DNA of 64,000 nt from Rhyacophila brunnea (Eukaryota > Arthropoda > Insecta > Trichoptera > Rhyacophilidae): positions 186,001 to 250,000 of the forward strand of contig JAGYXB010000974.1 of assembly GCA_022495005.1 (NCBI GenBank). The letters run 5' to 3'. This document shows, piece after piece, positions 46,217 to 57,408 of this stretch. A program made the position numbers and the translations under genes. The stretch's first letter is position 1. Every line of letters begins with the position of its first letter. The notes beneath the pieces were generated by a model. That model saw nothing but the letters and a program-made list of their open reading frames with translations, made no database searches and was not told the origin of the DNA.

Positions 46217-46587
46217 CAGTGGAGGTGGAGGTGGGCTGTTGAGATACGACATAAATAGTGCACACTAAACTATGTCCGTCATATATATTTGTTTTAATTG
46301 AACTCAGACTACAAATTGTAGATCGTGTTAGTTAGTTTTTAAAATTCAATTAAGCCCTACGTAAACCAAGCCATAATAGATAATAGTAAAAAAATATTCA
46401 TTTATTTATGAAATATCTAAAATTATGCCATTAAACCATATATACATTTATATATTTTATAGATAGAAGAATATTTTTTTATTGAATATGGTTTGGTTAG
46501 GCAGTGTCTACAGTGCAGTCTTAGCTTAACATAAACAAATAGACTTTATGTCAGATCTTAACAGCCTACCTCCACTCTTCGCCACTG
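46217..46587. mobile_element. hAT-like TIR element, 371 bp
   Basis: Left end CAGTGGAGGTGGAGGTGGGC and right end GCCTACCTCCACTCTTCGCC-ACTG are about 30-bp imperfect inverted repeats. Same family as 63117-63684; both have CATAAATAGT(G/A)CACACTAAACT just inside the left end. No target duplication found. It shows the uninterrupted sequence CATAATAGATAATAGT at the place where the other copy carries an RTE stub. Confidence 0.7.
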
Positions 46588-47544
46588 GCAAATATAATAT
46601 ATGAAAAATTACGTTTTAATCAGTTGAGTTCTTCGGGGATCTGATTAATTATTAGCCCAGGGCCCCTTCAAGTGTAAATCCGACCATGCTAGCAAGCAAT
46701 TACATACTTGAGTGATTTTATAGATACATCACTAATTTACAAATATTAACCTAAAAAAATACAACAGCGGTATAACACCTGTATTTTTGACAAATTGGCG
46801 TTGGCTTTTAATACCTGTTTTGTTGCCTAGACAATAAATACAATAATATACGATATCTTCTAAGATAAACACACAGCATAGCGCACGAGAATAATTATTC
46901 CCTTTCCACGGTGTCTACCATTTATCAATGAATTTACTTAATATTTTAGGTAAAATAAGTACAAAAGATTGATTCAAAAAGGTTAAAGTTTTGGTACACA
47001 TTTGACCGTTAGGCTTAGCAAGGTAATTTAGCGCCCGTATTTAACTATATTCTGTGACAGTTTGTACATTTTCCATTGATAAGTTCACGAAGATGCTGGA
47101 AGCTGAAATCAATTAATATTAACATTCATTTTTAATCAGTGGTCGAATTTTTCACAATTTTCAAGTATTTTAAAAAATCGGTGTGTGTACTACTTATGTA
47201 CGCGCGTTAAAAGTTATACTTGTTTGGCGTAACAAAACTTGTGACAAAGTAGATTATTTGACTAGCTCTTAATTATCTTGTTAAATTACACACTCAAGAA
47301 AAAGGACCGCTTATTGGAACGCCGTTGGTTTATTTCTATACATTTTAACTTATATTACTAAAATAAATTATATAATGGTTTCTTGTTGTTTTTATTTTTA
47401 AAGTACCAAATGTCAATCTGACGTTTAATCGTTTGTTTACGTAAGGAATTGCAAATGGCCGACAATAATAAATTCACTACCTAGACAACGGAACAATTCT
47501 AAACTATAATATTATACTGTATAATCGTCACGATTGCAGTATCA
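46588..47544. other. AT-rich DNA, nothing recognised
   Basis: No feature supported. Confidence 0.5.
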
Positions 47545-47625
47545 TACTGTGGCGTAAAGGTAGTGCGTTCGGCTGATAACCGAACAATCGGTGCTTCGCA
47601 TCTAATCGAGTGCGTTTTTTTTCGT
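47545..47625 (+). repeat. tRNA(Ile)-like relic
   Basis: GTGGCGTAAAGGTAGTGCG resembles an A-box, and TTCGG-CTGATAA-CCGAA is an anticodon-type hairpin whose 7-nt loop would present GAT (isoleucine). The T-arm (TGCTTCGCATCTAATCG) is a poor B-box. More likely a SINE head or tRNA pseudogene than a working tRNA. A T-run follows. Confidence 0.45.
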
Positions 47626-48093
47626 GTGAAACAATAAAGTATGTGTTACATATTGTCACACGCCAAAAATACACTCTGATCTGATTTCCCAGACGCGCCA
47701 AAAGAAGTATAACTTCAAAAATGTTAAAACCTTTTTATATAGACGTATGAAATTGAAGCAGAAAAGGGACCGATGGTCCATTAATTAAGTTAGCCACAAA
47801 TGACTTCGAATTGCAGGTTGTTTTGCAGAAAACTTCACACTATTGCTATTATTTACCAATATTCAGGGCATATAAAAAGACACTTCATCACGATGAGTAG
47901 ACAAGGAGCTAAAACTACTACAATATCTCAGCATTATTATATATCTAGTTAAAAAAATCCTGTAAAATGTGTGTAAAACCGTATATATCAGCACTCGAGT
48001 AAGTAATCACAATGAACATAAAAATGGCAGCCATTATTAAAATCGGAATGGCATCTAAGCGAAGTCAATATTTTATTTGTTAAGCTTACCAAC
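47626..48093. other. AT-rich DNA, nothing recognised
   Basis: No feature supported. Confidence 0.5.
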
Positions 48094-48097
48094 TTAA

Positions 48098-48505
48098 GGG
48101 GGATCCTATATGCCAATAGAGAACTTAGCGGAAAAATTCGAAGCTTGCAATTTGAGATTTTTTTTTGATAATTTACAATATTTACGATTTTTACGATAAT
48201 TAACAAACTGTATTAATTAATAAATATGTATCTGAAAACATTAAAAAGATTTTTTTTATTTCAAAGATAAACTTACAATAATTGTAAAAAAAAATGTAAA
48301 TTTGTTGCAGGGTCACATATTATTATCATTACATTATATTGTATGGTCATATTTATTATTAAAATTTAGTTTATTAAGTTTTCATTTTTTTAACGTTTAG
48401 ATTTTTGACTAATTCATCGTTTTAATATTTTTTATATTTATTTTAAAAAACATCGATTTTAAAAAATAAATAAATGTGTATAACTTGAAATCCTTTTTAA
48501 CGTAT
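48098..48505 (+). repeat. Dispersed repeat, copy 2 (partner at 972)
   Basis: Direct-orientation match to 972-1362, again starting after TTAA (48094-48097) with GGGGGAT. Shared blocks include AAGCTTGCAATTTGAGA, GTATTAATTAATAAATATG and TTTTTGACTAATTCATCG. Non-coding. Confidence 0.65.
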
Positions 48506-49072
48506 AAAGTTGTGAATATAATATTGAGATGCATGTCGCGTACTGTTATACTGTTACAGCGACAAATTTAGTCTATGGTTACGTCATCTTGCAGAATATT
48601 TTGAATGAACACGATCTCTGTAAATTCAATAATGGAGTAACATAGTAACGAATCTCTGTAAATTCGATAATATTTTGAACGGAACCCAATCCGCAGACCA
48701 TAGATAATAAACAACATTCTTATAGAAAATACATAGTGCCAACCGCTAAAAACAAAAAACACGTGATTTTGACATGATTCGAAAATCTGTAGGCATTTAG
48801 AAAATGATAAAATAACGTTTATTGAGCCAATGATATAGGTGTCAATGCAGTACAATACAACGTGGCGTGACCTCATTGTTGCTCTGATGATTTCGGCAGA
48901 TTTTCACAATTAAATACAATGTTCGTTTAAAGGTTCAAAATGTGCTACGGGGCGGGAGCATCAGTCTGATAACATTTTAAACACCAAAAAAACGACATTA
49001 CACACTTTTTTCCCGTAGAGGTAGCTTACTGTGACGTCACGTGATAGTACGCGACACGCAACATTTTCCCGC
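48506..49072. other. AT-rich DNA, nothing recognised
   Basis: The frame at 48568-48876 (-) has no family features and contains a local duplication. Nothing else supported. Confidence 0.5.
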
Positions 49073-49076
49073 TTAA

Positions 49077-49599
49077 CGGCCCACATGCTTAGCGTACGTC
49101 AAAATGGAGCTTTTATGCTATTTTCAGAGCATAACCCTGGACATACCTTAAACGTTGTAGATAATCTATTTATATAATTTTGAGGCCTTATTATCCTTTA
49201 TATTTATTTTAAACAGTTGATGACTGCATAAAGTATTTTTATTACATAAAATAGTATTCTTTTAAACCTCTCGCTCTAATGTTTTAGAATATAGTCATAT
49301 TTCAGTACATCCATGTGCAGTGGTGTTAAGATTTTATATAAAAATCTTAACACCACTTCACATGGACGTACTGAAATATCACTATATTCTAAAAAAATAG
49401 AGCGAGAGGCTTAAAAGAATACTATTTTATGTAATAAAAATACTTTATGCAGTCATCAAATGGTTAAAATAAATGTAAAGGATAATAAGGCTTCAAAATT
49501 ATGTAAATAGATTATCTACAACGTTTGAGGAATGTCCAGGATCATGCTTTGAAAATAGCATAAAACCTCCATTTTGACCTACGCGGCGCACGTCCCCCC
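49077..49599. mobile_element. Short palindromic element, 523 bp, TTAA flanks
   Basis: Two arms of about 255 bp meet at the perfect palindrome GTTAAGATTTTATATAAAAATCTTAAC region centred near 49336. Ends CGGCCCACATGC and GCGCACGTCCCCCC. TTAA flanks both sides (49073-49076 and 49600-49603), the target duplication expected of TTAA-specific transposition. Arms match the outer third of the 19652-21080 arms. Confidence 0.85.
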
Positions 49600-49603
49600 T
49601 TAA

Positions 49604-50224
49604 GCGATGTTAATATTTTATTTGTGGAGTTTACCAACTACCTAACAATGGCTTCATGCGTTTGCTAAATAATATGAAATGTCATATAACAGAAATAACG
49701 TATAAGGTTCCTTCTATATATTATATACATTGTATTTTACCTAGATATATTTAGAAGATTACAAATTTTATCTAGAAATTACACCAATATATTATTTAAT
49801 AAAATAGAGCCTTTAATTTTCTGCTCCATTGTGTATTTTAACACTGGTATAGCCAAAGTTATATGGGATTAAATTACCCACGCACCGTAGAGATATGAAG
49901 GCGAGATCTCACATGCTTTAATCCGAATTTAGATGTAATTTCTAATACAAATGACAATCCTGGCGGCCTGACAAGAAACTAATAACATCGGGCTATTACT
50001 CTTACTTAGATTTGATTATCCTATCCCGTGTAATAAAGTTTATAATTGCGACCGCAATATCATTATGGCGCACAAAAACAAAGGTTTGTTGGTAGACGTG
50101 GATTTACCTTTGTGCTTTATCCGTCCGGTCAAACAAGGTCGGTAGCCGCAAAGACGTATTTCCCACAATTCTATCGCGTACCTACTAAGCTATCACCATA
50201 TTATAATATTATATTGTTTATTGA
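49604..50224. other. No gene recognised
   Basis: A tRNA-like run on the minus strand near 50165-50195 (ATAGCTTAGTAGGTACGCG) is too weak to call. Otherwise nothing. Confidence 0.45.
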
Positions 50225-50740
50225 AAGTATTTTTAGATATATATGGCGATAAACAACTCATTGCCTGTGTCAGCAGATTAATCGGCGATATTAAATCCTA
50301 CAGCAATTACGAGTACAAATTCTTTAATATACATTTCCGTAGTGTAAAATTATAGTACAATAGTTATTTTTGCGATATATATATTTTATTAAATAGTCAG
50401 CTACTCGGATGTCAATTGACGCAAATGAGAGTAAGTATCTGACTCGATTAATACACCTAGTTATTTCCTAAATTATAATGGGTAGATATTATTTTGATGT
50501 ATAAATAGCGAATAATAATTCATCGTAAATGTCACTCGAATATACGTTTCCGGCCTGTTACTATCTCAGTCTCCATATCGCTTCGCACAGCGTCTCCTTG
50601 TACCGAGATTCGGACCTCGGAACATTATCATAAGTATTGTAACATAACGACTGTAACCTACTGTTATACCGACCGTTACGCCGCAAATAAAACTCTCTCC
50701 TGCATCCATCTTCGACTTATTCATCATCATCCCCGACTCC
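50225..50740 (+). repeat. Solo-LTR-like repeat
   Basis: Inverted partner of 36695-37180: GATAAACAACTCATTGCC, TGTCAGCAGATTAATCGGCG, CTCGAATATACGTTTCCGG, then GCAAATAAAACTCTCTCCTG (polyadenylation-like) and CATCCATCTTCGACTTATTC. The last block also occurs at 53157 before a gypsy-like primer-binding region, which supports an LTR origin. Confidence 0.45.
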
Positions 50741-51479
50741 TCATCCTGAAATCTCCCCCTTCACCTTGTGTGCGCGTCTGCAATCTTTCGATATTAAAAA
50801 TAATATGGTCATTTAAAACCTATTTTCATTCAAAATCTAATCTTACAAGCACAATTATTACATTAGATTTAACCAAAACGATTATTTTTCGTGTGTGTGG
50901 AGTATTTTTTTATAAAATATAAATTAATATATTATATTTCAAGTCTCCTACGTGGATTCACATTAATAAGACCATACCAAATTGGCTGCTATAATAGCCA
51001 CCATGCTTCTGCCCACTAACGACGAAGCAGAACTACTTTAGTGGTTAATAGACTAACAACGCATCTCAACAACGACTAACTAGAATTTCTACATAACAAC
51101 AAATTTGACGACAGCTACAGAAATTAGAGCAGTGATGTTCAACCTTTCTTGATCTTAGATCTTGATCTTTTCAATCCTTGGAGCATTTTCTAAAATCTCG
51201 ACGATCCTTTAAATTGATGACGCCTATTAAGATTCAGGTGAGTAAATTACAAATTAAACATGTAAATCAGTAGGTACCTGAGCAGTGATATACTTTAGTA
51301 ATATGGCGACCTAGGTACGTCATGTAACCTCAAATTGTAAGTATTATCTTTTGAATTTTATAATTTCTACATGTTTATTTTAAATTGATTCATAGGTATA
51401 TATCATTATAAATAAGTAACAATATATAACTGAGGATATTATATGCTCAAAATTAAATTTTAATTGAACATATATAATT
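50741..51479. other. No gene recognised
   Basis: No feature supported. Confidence 0.5.
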
Positions 51480-51640
51480 TTTTTGATTTTTTATTATAAC
51501 ACTTTTGAGAAAATATATTATGACCAATAGAAAAAATCTTTTTTTGAAAAAAGTAAAACACCTAGCAGGAATCGAACCTGCATCTCTCGGGTTTCGCGCC
51601 CATGCACATAGACCACTATGCTATATGCGTCATATCCAAT
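51480..51640 (-). repeat. tRNA-derived SINE
   Basis: The minus strand has the head GCATATAGCATAGTGGTCTA (A-box-like) and B-box GGTTCGATTCC, then CTGCTAGGTG and a body matching 28285-28345 (AAAAAAAGATTTTTTCTATT, TTTTCTCAAAAGTGTT). tRNA-like folding is only partial and the anticodon loop lacks U33, so it is not a functional tRNA. Confidence 0.65.
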
Positions 51641-52643
51641 TGCGTCAATTTTTAACTGATGGCTCTTAAAACTCTCTGAAGCGCTTTCCAAATTGAATTC
51701 TTATTGGCGATCGGCTTTTGTATTTTAAATCAAAGTAGGTACTTATTACTTAAATTACTAACCGACGTCACGGATCACTCCAAGATTTTTTGTTGTAACT
51801 TACTTGAACTTGCTAATATTTTTTATTCAACGAATAATTCACAAGATTTAAGAATGTAACATTCTAATTATTGAACATACATAATTTTGAATTATATTAT
51901 GAAACTCTTCTGTTTACTACGACCATTACAAGAGATAGTTTTTCTATGACCATGACGATATAATTCGTCATATATATTTAGGTACTATTATGAGTGTGAC
52001 GACATCAATGTGATTTTCATTGTGGGAATTACAAAATAAATTCATTGACCGCTGTTCATGAACGTTTATTAAATATCAGCATAAGAAAACACCCCGGTTA
52101 AGGGTTAAAAAATAATTATTACACCATATAAATCTTCTGGAAATAAATTAGGTTTTCTGAATGAAAAAAAAAATCCCTAGCTTGTGCGGCGGAATCCTAT
52201 GTAGGTACTATTGTTACATCTAAAAATGTTACATCCTAAAGCCGAGCGATCCGCATATAAATAAACCATTGTTGATAAAATCCCCTTTTCGTTTTATTAA
52301 AAATAGCTTTTAACAAAAGACTAAAAAAAATTCACCGCCGTCGCCATTATGATCGGCGAAAAACGCTCAAATTTCGCAGCTTCAATTTCTCAAAGTATGC
52401 TAATTTTTGTTCTGAAACTCATACAAACATTATCGTATGATATAATATTTTTCATATCTGGTATATCCATTCTAGAAGAATAAAAAATGTGTATGACCTT
52501 CATTCTTTGTGGGAGTAAAATTTAATAATGACAATAATTTATATTGAAACTAATCATTAAATTTGAAACGTGTCGAAATATAACGAAAATCAGTAACAAT
52601 AAAACCTTTTAATTTTAAGATACTAAATCGTCATTTCTCACAC
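51641..52643. other. No gene recognised
   Basis: A block at 51826-51890 is the reverse complement of 28348-28410. Otherwise AT-rich. Confidence 0.5.
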
Positions 52644-52647
52644 TTAA

Positions 52648-53027
52648 CGGCCCACATGCTCAGCGTACGTCAAAATGGAGTTTTTATGCTATTTTCAAAG
52701 CATGATCCTGGACATTCCTTAAACGTTGTAGATAATCTATGTATTTACATAATTTTCAAAGCCTTATTATCCTTTATATTTATTTTAAACATTTGATGAC
52801 TGCATAAAGTATTTTTATTACATAAAATAGTATTCTTTTAAACCTCTCGCTCTAATGTTTTAGAATACAGTCATATTTCAGTACGTCCTTGTAAAGTGGT
52901 GTTAAGATTTTTTATATTTATTATGTGTATGCGTGGTTGAACATGTACCAAACTTATTTTTTTTTTTAAAAGGAATGTCCAGGATCATGCTTTGAAAATA
53001 GCATAAAGACGCTGAGCATGTCCCCCT
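52648..53027. mobile_element. Asymmetric short palindromic element, TTAA flanks
   Basis: The left arm of about 260 bp matches 49077-49330. The centre holds GTTGAACATGTACC, from the loop-proximal arm of the large element, and the right arm is cut to about 65 bp (ATGTCCAGGATCATGC to GCATGTCCCCC). TTAA at 52644-52647 and 53028-53031. An internal deletion derivative. Confidence 0.8.
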
Positions 53028-53124
53028 TTAATAAATATTTACTAGTATGAATAATTGTGATATGGAGATATAGAATTACAAATTAAATATCTTTTTTCCA
53101 TACTGTCAAATTATAGCAAACTCG

Positions 53125-53600
53125 GTAAGGAGCTGACCTCAATAATAAATTCTGCATCCATCTTCGACTTCTTCATTATCATCCTCAACGCCATGACCTA
53201 CGACACGTCCACGACTCCCACAGTGGTAACTCACATCGAGTCCCCACATTGGTGACACCCGACTTAAGAAAACTACGCAACCTTCTGATCAGAGAGTTCA
53301 ACAAGATAATGCCGAGGAGATACTACATACATAGCCCTGCCTCAACCTGTAACAGCCGGCTTCCGAAGGCCTTACAAAGAAACCCACAGTTGCGTGGTTA
53401 TGATCCGCACGTGCGATGTGTCAATGTTTACCAGGCAGCGAAAAAACAAGTCAACTATTTTTGTAATTTATTTTTTATTGTGCCAGCCCAATTGTAATTC
53501 AACAATGTCAACGCCGTTGTTATATTATTATTATTACTTCGTAATTTCTGAAAGGGGGGTATCTACTGTGTATCGAGTTCTCACAGTGATATATTTTTTT
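53125..53600 (+). pseudogene. Deleted gypsy-like LTR retrotransposon (candidate)
   Basis: In order: LTR-end-like CTGCATCCATCTTCGACTTC and GTGGTAACTC; ACATTGGTGACACCCGAC, like a primer-binding/leader region; a short frame; a run like HVMIRTCDVSMFTR that loosely resembles the THVxxRxDxV block near the end of gypsy integrases; a polypurine-like GAAAGGGGGG at 53549; then a possible 3' LTR start. Most of gag and pol would be deleted. Tentative. Confidence 0.35.
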
Positions 53601-54228
53601 AGTACACGGCACCCTTGGTGCACAAAAATTTCTCACTCGTAGTTGATTCGTTTTTTAGACGCTTTATCAACAAAAAAATCAATGCGATCCAAAAACAACA
53701 CCTCGTTTCTTTTAGTTGAAATATTGGAATATTTCGAGGGCTTAGTGTCAAACAACACTATCTACAAAAGTCAACTTTACAGGAGAGCCAAAAATCGTTA
53801 TTTTAGATTCTTGTAACTCAACAAGGGAAATGTTTATTTAAAACCTAATGTTAATATTTTATAATTTATTGTGCATTGTACATTTATCTTGCTTATGATG
53901 ATGTTAAAATTTATAGGGATAGTTTTAAAAAAATATGAAAACAAGGGTAACTTATGAAGTTAGCGTTAAACTTTACTGACGATTTAATAAGAAATTAGAA
54001 AAGATTGACATAACGTTGTTTGACTATCATGTAGCCATAAATGTAAAATAACGTTATCTCAAAAAAAAAACGCTTTTTTGTAGATAGCGTTGTCTGACTT
54101 TAAGCACTCGATTTGTGGTGTCACGGTGCACAGTTTAGTCAGTACTGTTATAATCAAAAATATTTGCCTGGCTAGGGATATGATATGTAATATATAATAA
54201 TATATGAAGTTTTAAAGTGTTTGATTCT
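53601..54228. other. AT-rich DNA, nothing recognised
   Basis: No feature supported. Confidence 0.5.
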
Positions 54229-54490
54229 TCATTCTTCTTCTTGGTCGTTCCCTCATGGCTGAGGATTGTGAACACCCTAGAATTTCATCATCTTCTTGTT
54301 AAAGTTGACCAAATATATTGTTGTTGAAAAGAGAAAGAGGTTATTCATCTTTCATCGCACTGTCAAGACTTGTCACCCCTTTAAATGCTCTGCTTCTCTC
54401 AGGGCAGAGTGAATGCTGTCCCCAGTCAGCTCCTAACTTGCTCGCTCCAGCGTGCCGACGCTCGTCCTCTGCTTCATCTTCCTTGGAAGC
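54229..54490 (-). pseudogene. RTE family D 3' end
   Basis: Minus strand: GADWGQHSLCPERS region, then sequence ending GGTTGT-type CTCAGCCATGAGGGAACGAC and CAAGAAGAAGAATG. It shares CTGAGAGAAGCAGAG and the CTCA(G/T)(C/A)CATGAG...CGACCAAGAAGAAG end with 63258-63378. RTE-type tail. Frame heavily disrupted. Confidence 0.6.
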
Positions 54491-55599
54491 CACGCTGAAC
54501 AATATGTCAAAAAAAATGCATAATCCATCTCAGACATATAGAATAAACACAATATTGAAAAACCACAGAGACATACATACCTTAGAAGATTTAGAATAAG
54601 TGGTGGAATTTGAAATTCTTCAGTTGAAAAGTAGTTATAAGAAAGATTTCTCATGAAGCAAAAACAGATCGATAGCTTAGTAGCAAAAGCACTCACCCGG
54701 AAAATGTAAGACGTGAGTTACAAGTTTCTCCTAGATTTTTTATATGTTTCTGGGGGTTTTCAATATTATGTTTTTTTTATAAGCATTGTGGCTTTTTTAT
54801 TTTATTTATCTGATACACGACTTTATTTTCAAGATTTTTACATAAAAATTGTCACACATGTAGAAAACGTTTCTCTATTTCTGCTTTAGAGTGTAGAAAT
54901 ATGCTACCGACGTCATTCATAATATAATTTTCTGCGCAAATAGTTGTTTTTTACAAATTTAATAACTAAACGATTCTATCAAAAAGCTCTTCAAGTGTTT
55001 GGCAATGTCATGGTACATACATTTTCTTGGTTCTAAAGTTAAACATATCTTAAGCAATATTATATGTTTTATTTTATAATTTCGTCTGGAACATAATACG
55101 TTTAATTATAACATGAGCACGAAAGCTCAGTTTTAAGCTTCTTAAGCCGTCGCATTCAAACATATCGCAGAATACAAAGTGGTGCTTTTTCTCTTAAAAC
55201 TCCGCCATCTGCATTAAATATTCATACTGTTATTCTATCGCGAAACTGAATTTCTAATTAAAATATCCCATTAGTAACACTAGTAATTAAAATTTCATTC
55301 TGCTATCCACCAAAGTATGCTCACTAATTTCACCTGAATTGTTAATTCTACCTAATTGTGGTTTATAAAACGCTGCATATGTGGTCATCTATTATACCTC
55401 GGAAACCTAAACATTAAAGCGAAATGCGCATTGAAGTTCCATTTGACATAAACATAATCCCAAATCAAATATGCCAACAATGTTGCATTTACTCCCGTGC
55501 TCACAGAAGTAAATAGTCGCAAAAGTGAAAATTATAACCGGAGATACATATTATTTTGTTTACAAAAATCAGGCTAATCCATCAATTAGACATATTAAA
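54491..55599. other. AT-rich DNA, nothing recognised
   Basis: No feature supported. Confidence 0.5.
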
Positions 55600-55601
55600 T
55601 A

Positions 55602-56832
55602 CCGGGTAATCCCAGAAGTACCCTACCTGATGTATAGATAGCAGTTGTTGTTTGAAAATAATGACCATGATAGAAAGTACCAACTTTATAAAGCCTACCT
55701 TTGAAGTTTGACGACGCTACGTTGTTCAGTAATTATTTGTCAGCCATCAACAGTGAACGCTCTCAGTGAATTTGTAAACATTGAAAAAATTGGTCATAGT
55801 TATGTGATACAATACTTTAATTTGAAAGGCTTCAGTCCAACCAATATCAAAGCGGTGCTAGATTCTACTCTGGGGGTGTCTGTTCCTTTGTTTACAATAG
55901 TAACATATTGGGTGGCTGAGTTTAAACGAGCTTGGACGAGCTGCCAAGATGAACATCGCAGTCGTCGACCAAATGAGGAGAAATGGTGATGAAAATCCAT
56001 AAAATGGTATTGTATGAACGTCGACTGAAATTTCGCGAGCTAGTAGACATGGTAGGCATTTCAAAAAGTGCTGTACATCATACATCACATGAAAATTTGG
56101 ACATGAGAAAGCTGTGAGCAAGGTGGGTGCCGCGATTACTCACAATGGAACAAAAACAGCATCGTGAGGATCTTTCAATCGAGTGTTTGGCAAAGTTTCA
56201 CAGCAATAAAGCAGAGTTTTTGCATCTATTCATAACTATGGATGAAACATGGGTCCATCGCTTCACGCCTGAGACGAAATAACAGTCAAAACAATCGACT
56301 GAAAGGGGAGAATCGGCTGCTGCTGAGAATTCGCGTGGGGTAATTTTCATTGATTATCTTCAGAAAGGAAAATCAATCAACGGCATGCATTATGCAAGCT
56401 TATTGCAGCGTTTGAGTGGTAAAATCAAGAAAAAACAACGCATTTGGCGAAAAAGAAAGTTTCGTTTCATCATGACAATTCATCAGTTCACACATCGGTT
56501 ATCGCGATGGCCAAAATCAATGAGTTAAAATTTGAATTGCTTCCTCACGCACCCTATTCTCCAGATTTAGCCCCCTCGGATTAGATGATTTCCAAACTTG
56601 AAAAAATGGCTCGGTGGTAAAATATTTGCCAACAATGAAGAGGTGGAGTCTGCGGTTGATGGCTATTTTGAGGAGCTCGACGATTCTCACTATAAACAGG
56701 GTATCGAAGCTATTGAACATCGCTGGGAAAAGTGTATCGACCTAAAAGGAGACCACGTAGAGAAATAAAAATATTTTTTCCCAATTTTTTGTGTTTTCTT
56801 TGTTAGGTCGGGTACTTCTGGGACTACCCTCG
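55602..56832 (+). mobile_element. mariner element, 1.23 kb
   Basis: Left end CCGGGTAATCCCAGAAGTAC and right end GTACTTCTGGGACTACCC are inverted repeats of about 28 bp, flanked by TA (55600-55601 and 56833-56834). The length and a D,D34D transposase remnant inside place it in the mariner family. Transposase damaged, so non-autonomous now, though both ends look usable in trans. Confidence 0.9.
55740..56765 (+). pseudogene. mariner transposase, broken
   Basis: The N-terminal helix-turn-helix region ends with VTYWVAEFKRAWTSCQDEHR, the usual linker before the catalytic part. Then FRELVDMVGISKSAVHH and MDETWVH with the first Asp (56241-56243), FHHDNSSVHTS with the second (56474-56476), and PYSPDLAPSD with the third (56579-56581): 34 residues between the last two. 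Defects: stops after RRPNEEKW, after MRKL, after PETK and directly after the third Asp, plus an apparent loss of about 20 residues before VIFIDYL and frame changes. Would cut and paste DNA at TA if intact. Confidence 0.9.
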
Positions 56833-56834
56833 TA

Positions 56835-57147
56835 TATTTGCTGTGCACTATAGTGGCAGCAGAATTGGTACAGTACTCTGCTCCCTTATAGTCATGTTGT
56901 GAACGTCTTAAACTTATAATTTGCAATGTCCACAATATGTTAAAAAAATAAATGAATTGAAAATGAATTGAAATATTCATGGATCTTCACCCCTTTTCCC
57001 AATATTTTCAAAATCATTCATACCGACAAAAACTAAGTTCGATACACATGCTGCGTTAAACTGAGTTTGTTTATCACCAATGTTGCATTAACGGGGTGCA
57101 GCGCTCGAAATTAAAACTTTTACGGACCAACGCATCTATTATATACA
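56835..57147. other. No gene recognised
   Basis: No feature supported. Confidence 0.5.
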
Positions 57148-57408
57148 CAAAACTGCTTTTGACCCGATACGGCAGCTAACTAAGGTAGGAAAGTATCGAA
57201 ATATTAACACTGGTTGTAACAATTACACTAAGTTAGCCATCTAAACAGTCAAAACTGACTATCTCGCTCTGAAACTTATTATAGCCTAGAGAGGTGCTGT
57301 TGAAACATTGCACTTAATACGTTAGTTGTAATTGTTAAAACAATTGCTAATATTTTGATACTTTCCTTCCCCAGATAGCTGTTGTAGCGGCCGAAAGCAG
57401 TCTTGTTT
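57148..57408. mobile_element. Palindromic MITE-like element, 261 bp
   Basis: Left arm AAACTGCTTTTGACCCGATA ... AGGAAAGTATCGAAATATTA and right arm TAATATTTTGATACTTTCCT ... GGCCGAAAGCAGT are inverted over about 80-90 bp with mismatches. AT-rich non-coding centre. Flanks TATA on both sides, no firm target duplication. Confidence 0.6.

Noticed and set aside
47545..47625. Functional tRNA-Ile(GAT)
   Set aside because: The anticodon hairpin is convincing but the T-arm and acceptor stem are not; kept only as a tRNA-like relic.
50165..50195. tRNA-like sequence on the minus strand
   Set aside because: Only an A-box-like stretch; no B-box or cloverleaf.
51555..51635. Functional tRNA on the minus strand
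   Set aside because: Good A- and B-box resemblance, but the acceptor stem and anticodon loop do not fit, and the body matches another SINE copy.
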